Made by a program: the position numbers and the translations under genes
Part shown: positions 50,755 through 60,745 of the stretch, piece after piece
How the letters are laid out: each line of letters begins with the position of its first letter
Numbering within the stretch: position 1 is the stretch's first letter
From: Isochrysis galbana
Taxonomy: Eukaryota > Haptophyta > Isochrysidales > Isochrysidaceae
Reading direction: 5' to 3'
NCBI GenBank assembly: GCA_018136815.1
Contig: CM030933.1
Span: 5,658,282 to 5,722,281, forward strand
DNA: 64,000 nt
The notes under the pieces: model-generated
The model's input: the letters and a program-made list of their open reading frames with translations, nothing else
What the model was told of the DNA's origin: nothing
Database searches by the model: none

Positions 50755-51449
50755 CCTGGCGTCGATCAGTTCACGCTCAATTCATGGCTTGTGAACTATA
50801 AACGAATCTGCCGTGCGAATCTTCTGAAGGGCGAGTTGTGCAAATGTGTGAATGAAGGAAGAGAAGGCGCCCACGCCTCCCAATCTGCTGCTCTCTGTGA
50901 TTGGCCGCAGGCGGACTCATGGAAGACCTCGATCTTCTGCTTCGTCAAGCGAGGGCACTCTCCCTGGACCGCTTCGAGAGACGCCGAGATCCCACTGACT
51001 CCACTGTGGGGGGCCTTTTTGGGGGGGCTGGGCTCTGCTCCGATCTCAGCGCGCGCGGGGCGGGGGCGTGTGAGAGACTTCCCCCCCCCCACCACCACCA
51101 CCACCACCAAAAAAGGGAGGGGGAAGCAGGGGGAAGCAGGGGGAAGGGGGGGGGGGGGGGGGCGGGGGGGCGGGGGGAGGAAGGCGAGGCGCCGCCCCCC
51201 CGTCCCGTGGGGCCTTCTTTGCCCCTCCCTTCTCCCCTTCACCTTCACGCCCCCCCCCCCCCCCCCCCCCTTCCCCCTTCCCCTGCTCCTCGCGCAATTT
51301 TTTCACCCCCCACTCCCCGTCCTCCCCTCTCTCACCTTTGCTCTCCCTCCTCGACCTGGCTCCTCCTCTCCGCAGCCTACGCCTCACAGCAAGCGAATCG
51401 GGAGAAAACTCAGCGAGCCCTGAGCCCGGCCCGACCGCTTGTCACACCC
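50755..51449. promoter_or_regulatory. Divergent promoter and probable 5' exon/intron of the LOV-like gene
   Basis: The frame of the LOV-like gene stays open upstream to 50901, and an ATG at 50919 gives MEDLDLLLRQARALSLDRFE, a plausible first exon. Between them is a (CCA)n tract (51090-51105), G runs (51146-51165) and a C run (51250-51270). A good acceptor (CCTCCTCTCCGCAG, ending 51374) follows, so part of this is probably an intron. I could not fix the donor. Confidence 0.4.
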
Positions 51450-52897
51450 ATGCACTCGCGGAAGAGGGAGCGCCTAGCTGCACATGCTGAGCTCGAGACA
51501 GAGTCGGCTGAGCTCGATGCCCGAGGGCTCTGGCGGTGCAGCAATGGAATAGTGATGCGCACAGAGCCGACGCGCGATGCGGACCTCCGATGGGCTGATT
51601 CGCCGCCCCCACCTCCTGATACCGGTCGGCCGCCCGCCTCAACTGGTAGCTTTAACTCCACGTATCGTGATACTTTCGATCCCTCAGTCGGTAAAGTCGA
51701 CATTGCCAGCCAGAGCCTACCCTGTGCGAAGAAAGCCGCATTCATGGCCTGTCCGCCCTCCCAGGATCTGACAGCTGCAAGCATGAAGCTGCACCCGGAT
51801 GCCAAGCTCAATCTGCTGCAGCGCCAAGTGCTTGATCAACTGTTTCATCGGATGAGCCCAGACGCTGCCGTGGTCGTCACCAACCCATTGGTGGCAGGCA
51901 ATCCAATCGTCTGGGTATCTGGGCCATGGGAGAATGTGTGTGAGATCAGTTATTCCAAGGCTGTTGGACGTCAAGTGGGTCGCATGATGCAGGGAGCACA
52001 GACCGACGCCACTTCTGTGGCAAAAATGAAGGAAGCCTTCTTGCGCAAGTCTCCATTCAAAGCACAAGTGTTAAATTACAAGGGAGACACGCGCAAACCG
52101 TTCTGGAACATGTTGTCCGTGACGCCGCTGCTGCATCGGGGCGAGCTGCAGCTCTACGTTGCTAATATCCAGGATTACTCCCATCATGTCCGTCAATTGG
52201 ACAGGTTAGCGCCCTCTCAATTCTGCAAGGTCGCCCATTCATTTCAGCGCGGGGTGCGTCTCACACCTTGCAGCAGCAATTCTGCATGCGCTGCCACCGC
52301 ACCCTACGCCGCTGAGCGGCCGCGTTCACCGCCGGTGATTGATTGCGGAACCTACCTCTGTCTCTCCAAGCCATCGGTGCTCGAGGCAGACGATTCGTGG
52401 CCGTTACTGCAGCCTCCTGTGGAGACGAAGCAAGTGCCACACATGCGCCGCTTAGGGTGGGGCAATTTGCACCTCGAGCCAGAACACTTGCTGGAGCGTT
52501 TGTGCAATGCTTTACTAGCAGTCGACGCCCAGGTTGCGGCTGGCTGCGAGGTATGTGACCATCGCCCTACCTGCAGTTGCCGCGCAAAACGCCAACCTCC
52601 TCCAACCTCCTCTTGATCATTTGTCGCTCCGCTCACCCTCTCCCGCCCTTGTGTGCTCATCCATAGGCCAAGAGCGATGTTCAGAGTGTGAGGGCCACCA
52701 AGGCAGGCACGCAATTCATCATGTCAGTGCAGGAGCAGGCCGATGGCTCGTTCTCAATCACCTGCGCTCGCATTGCTGGGGACACATTCCAGTTCCACCA
52801 AGTTTTTCGTCAGATCAAGGCTGTGCTCGGAGATTCTCTAACTGCTCATTGCCTCTCCAAGGACCACAAGATGCGTGCTGTGGCATGCCGTGGATAG
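51450..52897 (+). CDS. LOV-like PAS protein lacking the photoactive cysteine, with KA1-like C-terminus
   Basis: Exons 51450-52550 and 52667-52897 (116-nt GT-AG intron, phase 0) give 443 residues from ATG 51450; an upstream exon is possible. Residues about 133-246 align with LOV/PAS domains: NPIVWVSGPWENVCEISYSK, then AVGRQVGRMMQGAQTD where LOV has GRNCRFLQGxxTD, then LNYKGDTRKPFWNMLSVTPL (LOV NYxxDGxxFWN) and VANIQDYSHH. The adduct Cys is replaced (Gln-Val) with one inserted residue, so a standard flavin-cysteine photocycle is not expected. Asn209 and Asn220, at flavin-contact positions, remain. The last exon (TQFIMSVQEQADGSFSITCA, then IAGDTFQFHQVFRQIKAVLG) resembles the KA1 fold at the end of SNF1/MARK kinases, though no kinase domain is present. 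Likely a signalling or scaffold protein. Confidence 0.7.
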
Positions 52898-53793
52898 TAC
52901 ACCTTCGATTCCAGCACATCTGCAAGCGCTTGAGTCGAGGCGAGCCGCTCGCCTCATTGCTCGCGCTGTAGAGATGCCAGAGGCGTCACCATGCTGACTT
53001 TAGTAGCTTGGTCATCATCTCCATGGCTGAGTCGCTCGCCGTGATGATGGCGCCCTAGAGCTCCAGTGCCTCCGCAGTGCTCATCTTTTCGCTTCCTACT
53101 ACAGCAAGTAATGTTCAGACTAAGCCCTTTTCTCACTCCTCCATTTTCCTCGCTTCTCCTGTCACCATACTCTATTATTCGTGGACGCTCGGCCGTTTCA
53201 CTTGCGTTATCATTGATTGACGGATGATACCCAGATTGGCTGTGGGTGTCGCTACCCTTCCATCTCGCGATGTTTATTTGTGCACTCCCCTTCCGGCTTT
53301 CATCTTGTCGTAAGTGGACTGAGTACGTTTTTGTAGCCATGTCATTCGCTGGACATGCCCCGTCATTCCACATCACACGTGCAACCCGCAGCATTACAAG
53401 ACGATGATCGCAAAGGTGGATGAGAAGTTGCCGGCACTCATCTGGTACGACCGGCAGTGTTCGCAATCATTTCTCTTGCAAGGATGACCGAACATGTGCA
53501 CTTCGTCAATTGTTCATGCGTCGATCTCTCTTGCTTCGTTCTCGCAAGCGTAATGGCATGCTCATTGAATACTATGATATGCCAGTTGTGCTTTTCCTCG
53601 CGATAGCTCGAGCATTGTTTTTTAACAATCGAGCATTAGTACCGCTACTGCCGCACTAGCCATATACTAACACAACCGCCAATCATGGTCTCTCTAGAAA
53701 AACTTCTTAATCTTGTCGCCACGCGCACGGCACTGCACATAGTCTACCCCGTAGCCACGCTCTCTTCCTTTTCACTCCTTCCACTTGCCTTGA
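52898..53793. other. Intergenic, no gene seen
   Basis: 3' flank of the LOV-like gene. Frames on either strand (for example 53466-52954 minus, 53420-53659 plus) show no domain or repeatable protein character. Confidence 0.4.
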
Positions 53794-53897
53794 GACCAGA
53801 AGCGTTCATTTACCCCCATCCCTGCTAGCACCTTCCGTTGTCACCTGGAGGTTACTTGACTCAACTTGACACTTCACACGTATGTTGAAAGACACAC
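53794..53897. repeat. Dispersed repeat E, copy 2
   Basis: Matches 19363-19463 in the same orientation (GTCACCTGGAGGTTACTTGA core). It runs directly into the repeat-A-related sequence at 53899. Confidence 0.75.
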
Positions 53898-53898
53898 A

Positions 53899-54340
53899 AC
53901 CTACTTTTATAAGTGGGGGTCAATGGGGGCCTCGCGCCCCCCTCTCTCCATCGCGGACACCCCCCGGGGTGGGCCCGTACGCATTCAACCCCAGCCCCTG
54001 CCCTCTGGCAGGGGCAGGGCACTCATCAATTCAGCCCAGACCCCTAGTGGGCGCGGGTCGCGAGCCGCACTCCCAGGCCCGCATGGGCCAGCTCTCGTAC
54101 TGACTCCCCCCCCCATCCCTGGTCGCCAGGCAGACAGGGGCCTCAGGGCGGCACCCAAGGCCAGCGAGGCGAGCGAGGGAGAGGCAGGGGGGGCCAGGGG
54201 CTGAGCCCCAGCCTCCACTGCCCCCTGAGCTGCCACTGCTGGCCCTACGGGCGCCCCTGAAGGACCTCTGAGAGCAGGCCATGGAGCGCCGCATGGCGAC
54301 GCGCCGCAGGGACCGGGGCGGAAGAGAATGGAACGAGGGA
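53899..54340 (+). repeat. Repeat-A-related element, copy 4
   Basis: Begins with CCTACTTTTATAAGTGGGGG and CAATGGGGGCCTCGCGCCCC. It shares the CCAGCGAG...GAGGGAGAGGCAGG and CCCCAGCCTC...CTGCCCCCTGAGCTG blocks with repeat A copies 1 and 2, but diverges elsewhere. The inverted partner terminus is at 42001-42178. Confidence 0.7.
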
Positions 54341-54921
54341 GAGGGGGGGATTTGCACCCCCCCCGATGGAGTGTGGTGAGAAACGAGCCCCGTTTGCGTT
54401 AGCAAACGGGCGAAGGGGGGCGACTGGCGATAGGAGGGAGATGGGAAGGGAGCGGCTCAAGACGTCTCGGATACCCTTGTGGCAGGTATACTCGAGGCGC
54501 AGTTGCTTATTTCTCGAGAACTGCTCGCGGCGTGAGCTTGTCGCATTCATCCTAGATGATGCGATTTCCAGGCTCTTATTTCCATGTCCTTCGCCGTGCG
54601 GCCACACGGTGAAGCTCAGGTACTTCTAGGTTGGTAGGGTTCGTCCCTAGCGATCTAGAATTCGAGTTCTCGTTTCGTTCCTTCTAGCCTGTTTGTCAGG
54701 TCTAGATTCTAGGTTTCCTCTTTTCGGGTAATCTTGACCCAAAGGAGCCAGGTCGCCTGTTGCTCGCTGCGCGCTTGTCTCAGGCTCTCAGGTCACCTTG
54801 TGAAGGCTTGTTTAGCTTCTTGCAAGGCTTGTCGTTTCTTGTTGGGTTCCGGTTCTTTCTTGGGACTTGCTCACTTTCGTTGTCGTCCAGGCCTGTTCTT
54901 CGTAGGTTCTGCTTTGCCTGG
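54341..54921. other. Intergenic or hAT element flank
   Basis: Contains CGTTTGCGTTAGCAAACGGGCGAAG at 54389-54413, whose first part CGTTTGCGTTAGCAAACG is a near-perfect 18-bp palindrome. T/G-rich sequence follows (54640-54920). It may include the end of the hAT element; no terminal repeat was found. Confidence 0.4.
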
Positions 54922-55677
54922 TTAGTTAGGGTTTCGTTGAATCCCCGCGTTTGGCGTTCGCGTTGGCGTTCGGAAATTTCCTCTCACATTCCCTAGGTCC
55001 GCTACCCTTGGCTTGTAGGTCCTTGCTCCTTTCTTCTCGGTCAAGGTTTTGGCGAGCGAGTCGGTTGCTCTATCCGCTCGAGATTCGAGGTTTAATTTGC
55101 CATCTAGTGCTACAGCTTCACGAAAAAGTCTGTCGTTGACAAGGTCCAGAGGCAAGGCCTTCTTCACGATGACCTTCAGCCAGGCCTCCGCCACATCTTC
55201 GACGGTAATTGCCTGAAATGGCGAGACTTGGGTGGTGGTGCTGCTGTTGGGAGAAAAGGGGGAGTGAGGCTTGTGACCGTAAGCAGCTAATGCGCGGCCC
55301 TCTGTGCGGCTTTCTTGCTGGTGCACAGCCAACTTCATCTTCTTGCTAGCGTGCTGTGCGCGCAACCGAAGCTCTTGCAGCACAGCCGCGTGCCTATCCA
55401 CCCACTGCGCGATTGGCTTGCACGCGCGCACGTTCCTGTGCGGCAGTAGCCTGTCCAGATGCTGCCGAATGTTGAGGGGCCCTCCCAGGTAGGTGTGGCC
55501 GCAGAAGAGGCAGCGCTTGGCTCGCACCGACTTGGCGCGGCCAGCCATCTCCTCAATCGTCGACCATTCGAGGGCAGAGCCCTCCAACTCATCAATGGGC
55601 TGCCTGCCCCATTGCTGGTCAAAGCAGGCCTCACTGCCCTCACCACCCTCAGCCCTCAGCATGCAAGTTGCGTACAA
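54922..55677 (-). pseudogene. hAT transposase N-terminal half (BED-type finger)
   Basis: A minus-strand frame from ATG 55677. It encodes a BED-like zinc finger (KRCLFCGHTYLGGPLNIRQH, then LDRLLPHRNVRAC) and the typical hAT segment after it (AEAWLKVIVKKALPLDLVND followed by RLFREAVAL). Only the first part of a normal 600-800-residue transposase is present; after about residue 200 the sequence loses similarity. The C-terminal half lies on the opposite strand, starting 10 bp away, so the element is rearranged and should not encode a working transposase. Confidence 0.75.
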
Positions 55678-56552
55678 ACAAGCATTGCTTGCATACCGCC
55701 TTCATGCTTGACGTCCACGAGCAGCTGGCCATTCTGTCCAAGTCCTATCAAAGCAATAAGTTGGTCGTCTTCGACATTGCCCGAAACCTCAACCGCCGAC
55801 TCCTGGCATTGAAGAAGCTCATCGACGTTCCCGGGCCGGCCGAGCAAGAGTTCATGAACGAGTGCGCGGAGAATGGCGACGCCAATTGCCTCGGCACGTG
55901 CCAACTGTACGACGTGGAGGAGGGGCGCAAAGCTTTGAAAGAGGACCGCGTGGCCATCATTGACGCATTGACCGATGAGCTGACTTCGCGCTTTGGCAAG
56001 GTGCTCGACAACCCCCTCCTCAAGGCGATGAAAGCATTCGACCATCGCCATTGGCCACTCGACAGGCAAATGCTTGGTGAGTACGGCATCGTCGAGATCA
56101 AGGTGCTCTTCGACGCCTACAAGAACTTCTTGCCCGGCATCTCGCAAGATGAAATCTTGACGGAGTGGAGCGAGTTGAAGGAGCACATCTGCGATAGCCC
56201 GGGCCTCAAGACGGGTCACTTCCACGACCTTTGGGCGCACATGCTCACCCACTTCACGGAAGATTTCATCAACATCCTGCGCATCGTTGCCATCGTTCTC
56301 ATGGTTCCGGTCGACACATCGGAGTGTGAGCGTGTGTTTTCGCTGATGAACGACACGAAAACCGCGGATCGCAGCAACCTAGGCCAAGCCAATCTGAGCA
56401 ACCTGATGGTATGGCACAGCATTGGTAAGTCTCTGTCGTGTGCTCAAGTGCCAGTGATGCCCATCTTGCAAGAATTCCGGCAGCATTGTCGCCTGCGTGG
56501 CCCGCGAGGCGTGAATGCGCATAGGCTCACCGCTCCTCCGGTGTACAAGTAG
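55668..56552 (+). pseudogene. hAT transposase C-terminal half with hATC dimerisation domain
   Basis: A plus-strand frame of 294 residues. It carries the late core (LSKSYQSNKLVVFDIARNLN, LGTCQLYDVEEGRKALKEDR, FDHRHWPLDRQMLGEYGI) and the hATC domain (VPVDTSECERVFSLMNDTKT, RSNLGQANLSNLMVWHSIG). It lacks the N-terminal DNA-binding part and the central RNase H-like catalytic region. The N-terminal half is head to head on the minus strand, overlapping by 10 bp. Confidence 0.8.
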
Positions 56553-57328
56553 TGAAGGGGGCTCTGGCGCACACGTGTTTGTTTGTACTCATATTCTTGT
56601 ACATGCTATAGCTTGCTCTTAGCCTTAGCTTAGTTAGCATGTTTTCTTATCTATACTATAGGCTACTAGCTCTTAGCTTAGCCGTCTGTACCACTAAACA
56701 GCGTTTTTGGCGGGGTGTTAGTCAATGTTAGGCAACTGTTAGACACTCGCTACGCCATCGGTGTCAAACACCATTTTTGCGAAGGTGTTTGACGGTGTCT
56801 AACACCTCCAGATTCAGGTGTTAGATCGTGCTTGTCAAACACCAGGTAACTATTAGATCACGGTCCCTGCGTCAGCTCCATAGGACCTCATGACCTATTA
56901 TCAGAACCTATTATCAGCCTAACGGAGCATCTGGGTGCGAAGGTGAATGGACAGTTACAAGGGAAGAACAAGTAGAAAGTAAGGAGGGAATCGTAGAACA
57001 CTCCCTTGTTAAATGAAAACGCTGATGAACGAAAGCAACCCCTGCGCTGGGGAAAAGCCCTCCCCAGCCAGCCCCTCGACGGCGAACACCTACAATGCTA
57101 CAATGAGGGCGAGGGCTAGCGCGGGGGAGAGGGAAGCGCGCGGAACTAACGCGAGAACAAGGAGGGGTTCAGGCGGTGGTGTTGTGCAAGGAGACAAGCG
57201 CGCACGATAGGCAAGACAGCCAGGAGGAAACGCAGCGGGGTTATGTATGGAAAGAGCGCGGGTCGGTCGGTCGGTCAGTCAGTCCTTATAACCGTAGAGG
57301 GTCGATCGCGGATGCGACAAAGTATGAA
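56553..57328. other. hAT element 3' flank with subterminal repeats
   Basis: The words GTGTTTGAC, GTCTAACACC, GTCAAACACC and GGTGTTAGA recur in both orientations between 56716 and 56860, typical of hAT subterminal transposase-binding repeats. The rest (56870-57328) shows no gene; a GGTCGGTCGGTCAGTCAGTC run is at 57263. Confidence 0.5.
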
Positions 57329-58006
57329 CTTAGTTCCTATAGAATACAGTATTCTATTGAATACACTTCGACAACATGACATTCAACAGTAAGCACGTCA
57401 TAAGAATTATAGCGAGATACGCCTCTCTATGTAAAGCGGCACACTTCGGCAACTCTACAGATGCCTCGAGAAGAGCCCAAGCTGACATGGGCCGACAGCC
57501 AAAAAAACCAATCGACGTCACAACGACTTCCGCCCACTGTTCGATAGCGTAAACAACGAGGAGCTAGCACCGAGCCCCAGACGAATAGCCTTAGCACGAA
57601 AACTAGAGATAGAACACTTGGTCAGACACGAGGACGAAAACCACATGTAGTAAACAACCAAGGTTAAACCCTGGGCGCCCGGGCGAACGGGGCAACGCGC
57701 GCCCCCATTAAAAGCACCCACCCTTGGGGAAAGCCGACCGGCTGGGCCCCCACAACACGGCGCACTAGAACGCGTCGTCAATCAACGAGGAGCCAAGAGG
57801 CCCGCCCACCCCCCTCCCCTAGCGCCAGACCCAAAGTAGCGCACATGAGTTGATGGGTTGAGCCCCCCAAAAGCACCGAAGAAAATGGAACGAGGGCGGG
57901 AAGAAGGAGAGTAGGGGTGGGGCAAGGGCGATGTCAAGCGGGAATCACAGTGGAAGGGAGTGCAAGTAGTAGCGCGCGTAGCAGTCACCTTCAAGAATAT
58001 TTTTAA
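57329..58006. repeat. Dispersed repeat C, copy 2
   Basis: Partner of 49025-49752, same orientation. The better-preserved reading is NDFRPLFDSVNNEELAPSPR then RIALARKLEIEHLVRHEDEN on the plus strand. It ends TTCAAGAATATTTTTA like copy 1. Unknown family. Confidence 0.75.
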
Positions 58007-58431
58007 ATTTTCCCACAACAGTATTTAAATTGCTTTCCAATAACAAAGCTGTTTATGAGACTGCAGGCCTCTGCAATCTGCAACAATGGTTCCATGTTCC
58101 ATTACAGTGCATCTTGCTACCCATCCACATCAGCTGGCACTGTTGCCAACTCAACTCAACCAATTCTCTATGCGCGTTTGGCGGATGTGGTGTACAGCAG
58201 CGTGCAAAGCAAAACTGCCAAATAATTGCGCAGCATCACTGAGGATCACGCCAATGCTATCATCGAAATGATTGCGAGCCGAGCTCGTTTGCGAGTTGTG
58301 CTCCTCCGCTTTAGAGGCTCGGTTGGGCAAAGTGCATCGGCATTCCTATCTGAAGCATTACGTGCTCCTAAGCTCAAGGCATGCTTGTTCTGACGGCAGG
58401 ACTGACTGCTCACCACAGTCAGACAATGCCT
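58007..58431. other. Intergenic, 3' flank of the oxygenase gene
   Basis: Short plus-strand frames are interrupted by stops and have no recognised domain. Part of it should be the 3' untranslated region of the leftward gene. Confidence 0.35.
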
Positions 58432-59349
58432 TCATCGCTCAAATAACACGAGCACCCGCACCTCAACGCTGAGTCGCCCGGGCGGTAGTTCGTGTTGCGC
58501 ACTGGCTGCATCAAGAGCGGCATGATAGACAGAACGCGATGCGTTGCCGTCAATACTCTCCTCGAAGTTGTAGAACAGCAAGGTTTCGTCGGGTCGCATC
58601 TGCGGAAAGAAGTACCACTTGTGCGATTCATGGAAGGATATGGACCCGTTGATCCCGGCTTGCTTCTCATGGACAAGTGCATACGGAAAGCAGGAGGAGT
58701 CCGTAACGGTTGCGGGATCGATAACAGCTAGGGGTGCAGAAGTGCAGCACTCTCCGCCACCATACGCTCTCCAAACATTCACGATGGCCCGTCGAAAGCG
58801 AGATCCATCGGCAAAATGTGCGCCAATCTTGTCTTGCTCGACAAGCTGCTTCACCTTCTCTAGAGCCGAGGTCGAAGTGAAGTCCGTGTGAACGCGCGCG
58901 ACTGCAGATGAGAACGGGCTCGACCCCCCTACGCTCGAATCGAAGTTCGAGCGCAAAGAGCTGCGCCAAGTGTTATCGAACGCGACAAGATATTTTGCAG
59001 CTGGTAGCGCCTTGCGGACGAGGTCCTCCGCCTCTGCACAGGCAGCAGCGATCGTCTCCGGCGTCCGAAGCCACTCTGTGATGGAGCTGGGCGAGCGGCG
59101 CAGCTCAAATCCCATTGTATCGAGCGTCGGAGCTGGCAGGATGCGCCGGGCATCATGCACCTCCACCTGCTTGGCGATGTCATCATCCACGAGCTTGTCG
59201 TGCTCACCAAATTCGCTGGTGGCAAGCGCAGGGCTCAGTTTTGCCCAGAGCTCGGCGTCGACCAGCCGGCCCGCCCGCTTGCCCTCGCTCGGGTGACCCG
59301 TGTATGAGACAACCGCTTGGATCGGAGGGGCGCAAGCCTCGGCCGCCAT
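58432..59349 (-). CDS. AsaB/CmcJ-family oxygenase-like protein
   Basis: An intronless 305-residue protein from ATG 59349; the frame extends to 59457 only through Gly/Pro/Arg-rich sequence. It matches the AsaB/CmcJ (GA4-desaturase-like) family: ARVHTDFT with His154 and Asp156, RRAIVNVWRAYGG at about 186-198 followed by SAPLAVIDPATV, HKWYFFPQMRPDETLLFYNF at 243-262, RSVYHAALD with His276, and SVEVRVLVLFER at the end. The HxD...H triad suggests a 2-oxoglutarate/Fe(II)-type iron site. Relatives act in cephamycin, gibberellin and fungal secondary metabolism, hydroxylating or desaturating small molecules. The substrate is unknown. Most known members are fungal or bacterial, so horizontal acquisition is possible (inference). 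Confidence 0.85.
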   Translation of the reverse strand: MAAEACAPPIQAVVSYTGHPSEGKRAGRLVDAELWAKLSPALATSEFGEHDKLVDDDIAKQVEVHDARRILPAPTLDTMGFELRRSPSSITEWLRTPETIAAACAEAEDLVRKALPAAKYLVAFDNTWRSSLRSNFDSSVGGSSPFSSAVARVHTDFTSTSALEKVKQLVEQDKIGAHFADGSRFRRAIVNVWRAYGGGECCTSAPLAVIDPATVTDSSCFPYALVHEKQAGINGSISFHESHKWYFFPQMRPDETLLFYNFEESIDGNASRSVYHAALDAASAQHELPPGRLSVEVRVLVLFER

Positions 59350-59799
59350 GGGGTTGCGTGTGCAGCCTGCGTGGCGCGGCCGGGGAGGGCGACCGACCGA
59401 GGAGGACGGCTGTCCCCCCGCCACCCCTGTACGTTGTACCCCTCCCCCCCCCCCCAAAGGTGTCAGAGTTTTCTTGTTGTCCTAGTTTATTCCTAGTGCT
59501 GAGGGGGAGCGTTGCAGAGCGCTGAGAGACGCGCTGGAGGACACCGCTAAGGGACGCTGAGGGCTGAGGGACTTCCGCGCGGGGGGGGGGGAATTACACG
59601 GCGGTTATGGGCCGTCTCGGCGCGCGGCCGCGGAGGAGAACCGCCGTCTCGGCGCGCGGAAGGGGGGGGAATACTGCGGAAGGGGGGCGGGAGACTGTCC
59701 GCGCGTGGGGGAGGGAAGGAAATCTGCGGAGGGAGGGAGGAAAGAAATCTGGGGGGAACGCGAGGGGCCCAGTTCTGCCACCTCTATTTCTCTCCTTAT
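59350..59799. other. Promoter side of the oxygenase gene; G-rich
   Basis: Contains runs of C (59446-59455) and G (59581-59590), and a GGAAGGGGGGG-rich region at 59660-59760. No gene is seen. Confidence 0.4.
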
Positions 59800-59960
59800 A
59801 CGCGTGGACAACCATCGTAACAGTAAAAATAAAACTCAAATCTTCGAATTTCGAGACGAAAATGGGCGAACCAAGACTTGAGCCCAGGGAGAATTCGAAT
59901 CTACATGCCTTGCGTGGCATCGCGTGCTCATGCCGAAATACTCATGCCAAAAAAGGCCTG
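59800..59960. repeat. Dispersed repeat B, diverged copy 3
   Basis: Aligns with 15030-15140: GTAACAGTAAAAATAAAA, CGAATTTCGAGACGAAAAT, ACTTGAGCCCAGGGAGAATT and CGAATCTACATGCCTTGCGT all have counterparts in copies 1 and 2, with many substitutions. Confidence 0.6.
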
Positions 59961-59992
59961 ATTTAAAGGGATGCATACCGTATACCTGTATG

Positions 59993-60108
59993 TATTTTTG
60001 GCATTAGCACACGTCAAGGCGTACGGGCAGGTGCGCTAAGGGGTGTCGTGATAGTACCGGGCTCGTGGGAGTAGTGGTACTAACACTCAGATGTTTTATA
60101 GGCCGCCA
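59993..60108 (-). repeat. Dispersed repeat D, copy 2 (inverted)
   Basis: The reverse complement matches 8724-8845 (ACATCTGAGTGTTAGTACCA and CCGTACGCCTTGACGTGTGC blocks). Confidence 0.8.
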
Positions 60109-60745
60109 TTCACCCATTGGTGCTGGTGCCCTCCGCACCCCAATAGCGAGTGGCCGGGCTATGATACCTTTGGCTTTTGTAAGTTTTGCCGTCTATTGTT
60201 CATTTGCTATTTGCCTCTCCAGGGGCCAAAAAACAAATCGCCCCGCGCCTCCGTCTACCTCCGAGGTTGATGATGTACGACGCCCCCCCCACGGTTTGGG
60301 GGACGATACCCTGCGGAGTACATAATCGATGGATTCCGAGTTCGTCGTGCCGCGCGGCCCGGCGCAGCGCAATGACGCGCGGCCCACGTCGTCGGGGGGG
60401 GGGGAGATTGACGTCTCCGAGGCCAAGGCGTCCGCCGACGTTCTGCACAGTTCGGTATGGTCCTACGCTCGCTGACGAACCCGGGTGCACATCGCGTTCT
60501 GGCGCGTTCACTATGGGGAGAGCGGCAGGGAGAGGACGAATTGGGACCCTGCGAGAGCTCAAACAGGGCGTGTGGCTGGCGGGCGCTGCGCGGGGGGGGA
60601 GAGGGGAGGGGGGCGAGGGGGGGGGGGGGGAGCTTACGTGAGGAATCAACCCCCCCGTCATCACGATCCTCTCCGTCGTCAACCCTACCACGCTCTCGTG
60701 GCGCAGTGAAGACCTTCCTCCTCCTCTTCTCATCCCGAACCAAGC
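60109..60745. promoter_or_regulatory. Upstream region of the BCCT gene, possible upstream ORF
   Basis: An ATG at 60328 opens a 49-codon frame (MDSEFVVPRGPAQRNDARPT, later EIDVSEAKASADVLHSS) ending at 60474. It looks like real protein and resembles an acidic transporter N-terminus, but I could not splice it in frame to the BCCT exon at 60746. It may be an upstream ORF or an alternative first exon. G runs occur at 60396 and 60620-60630. Confidence 0.35.
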
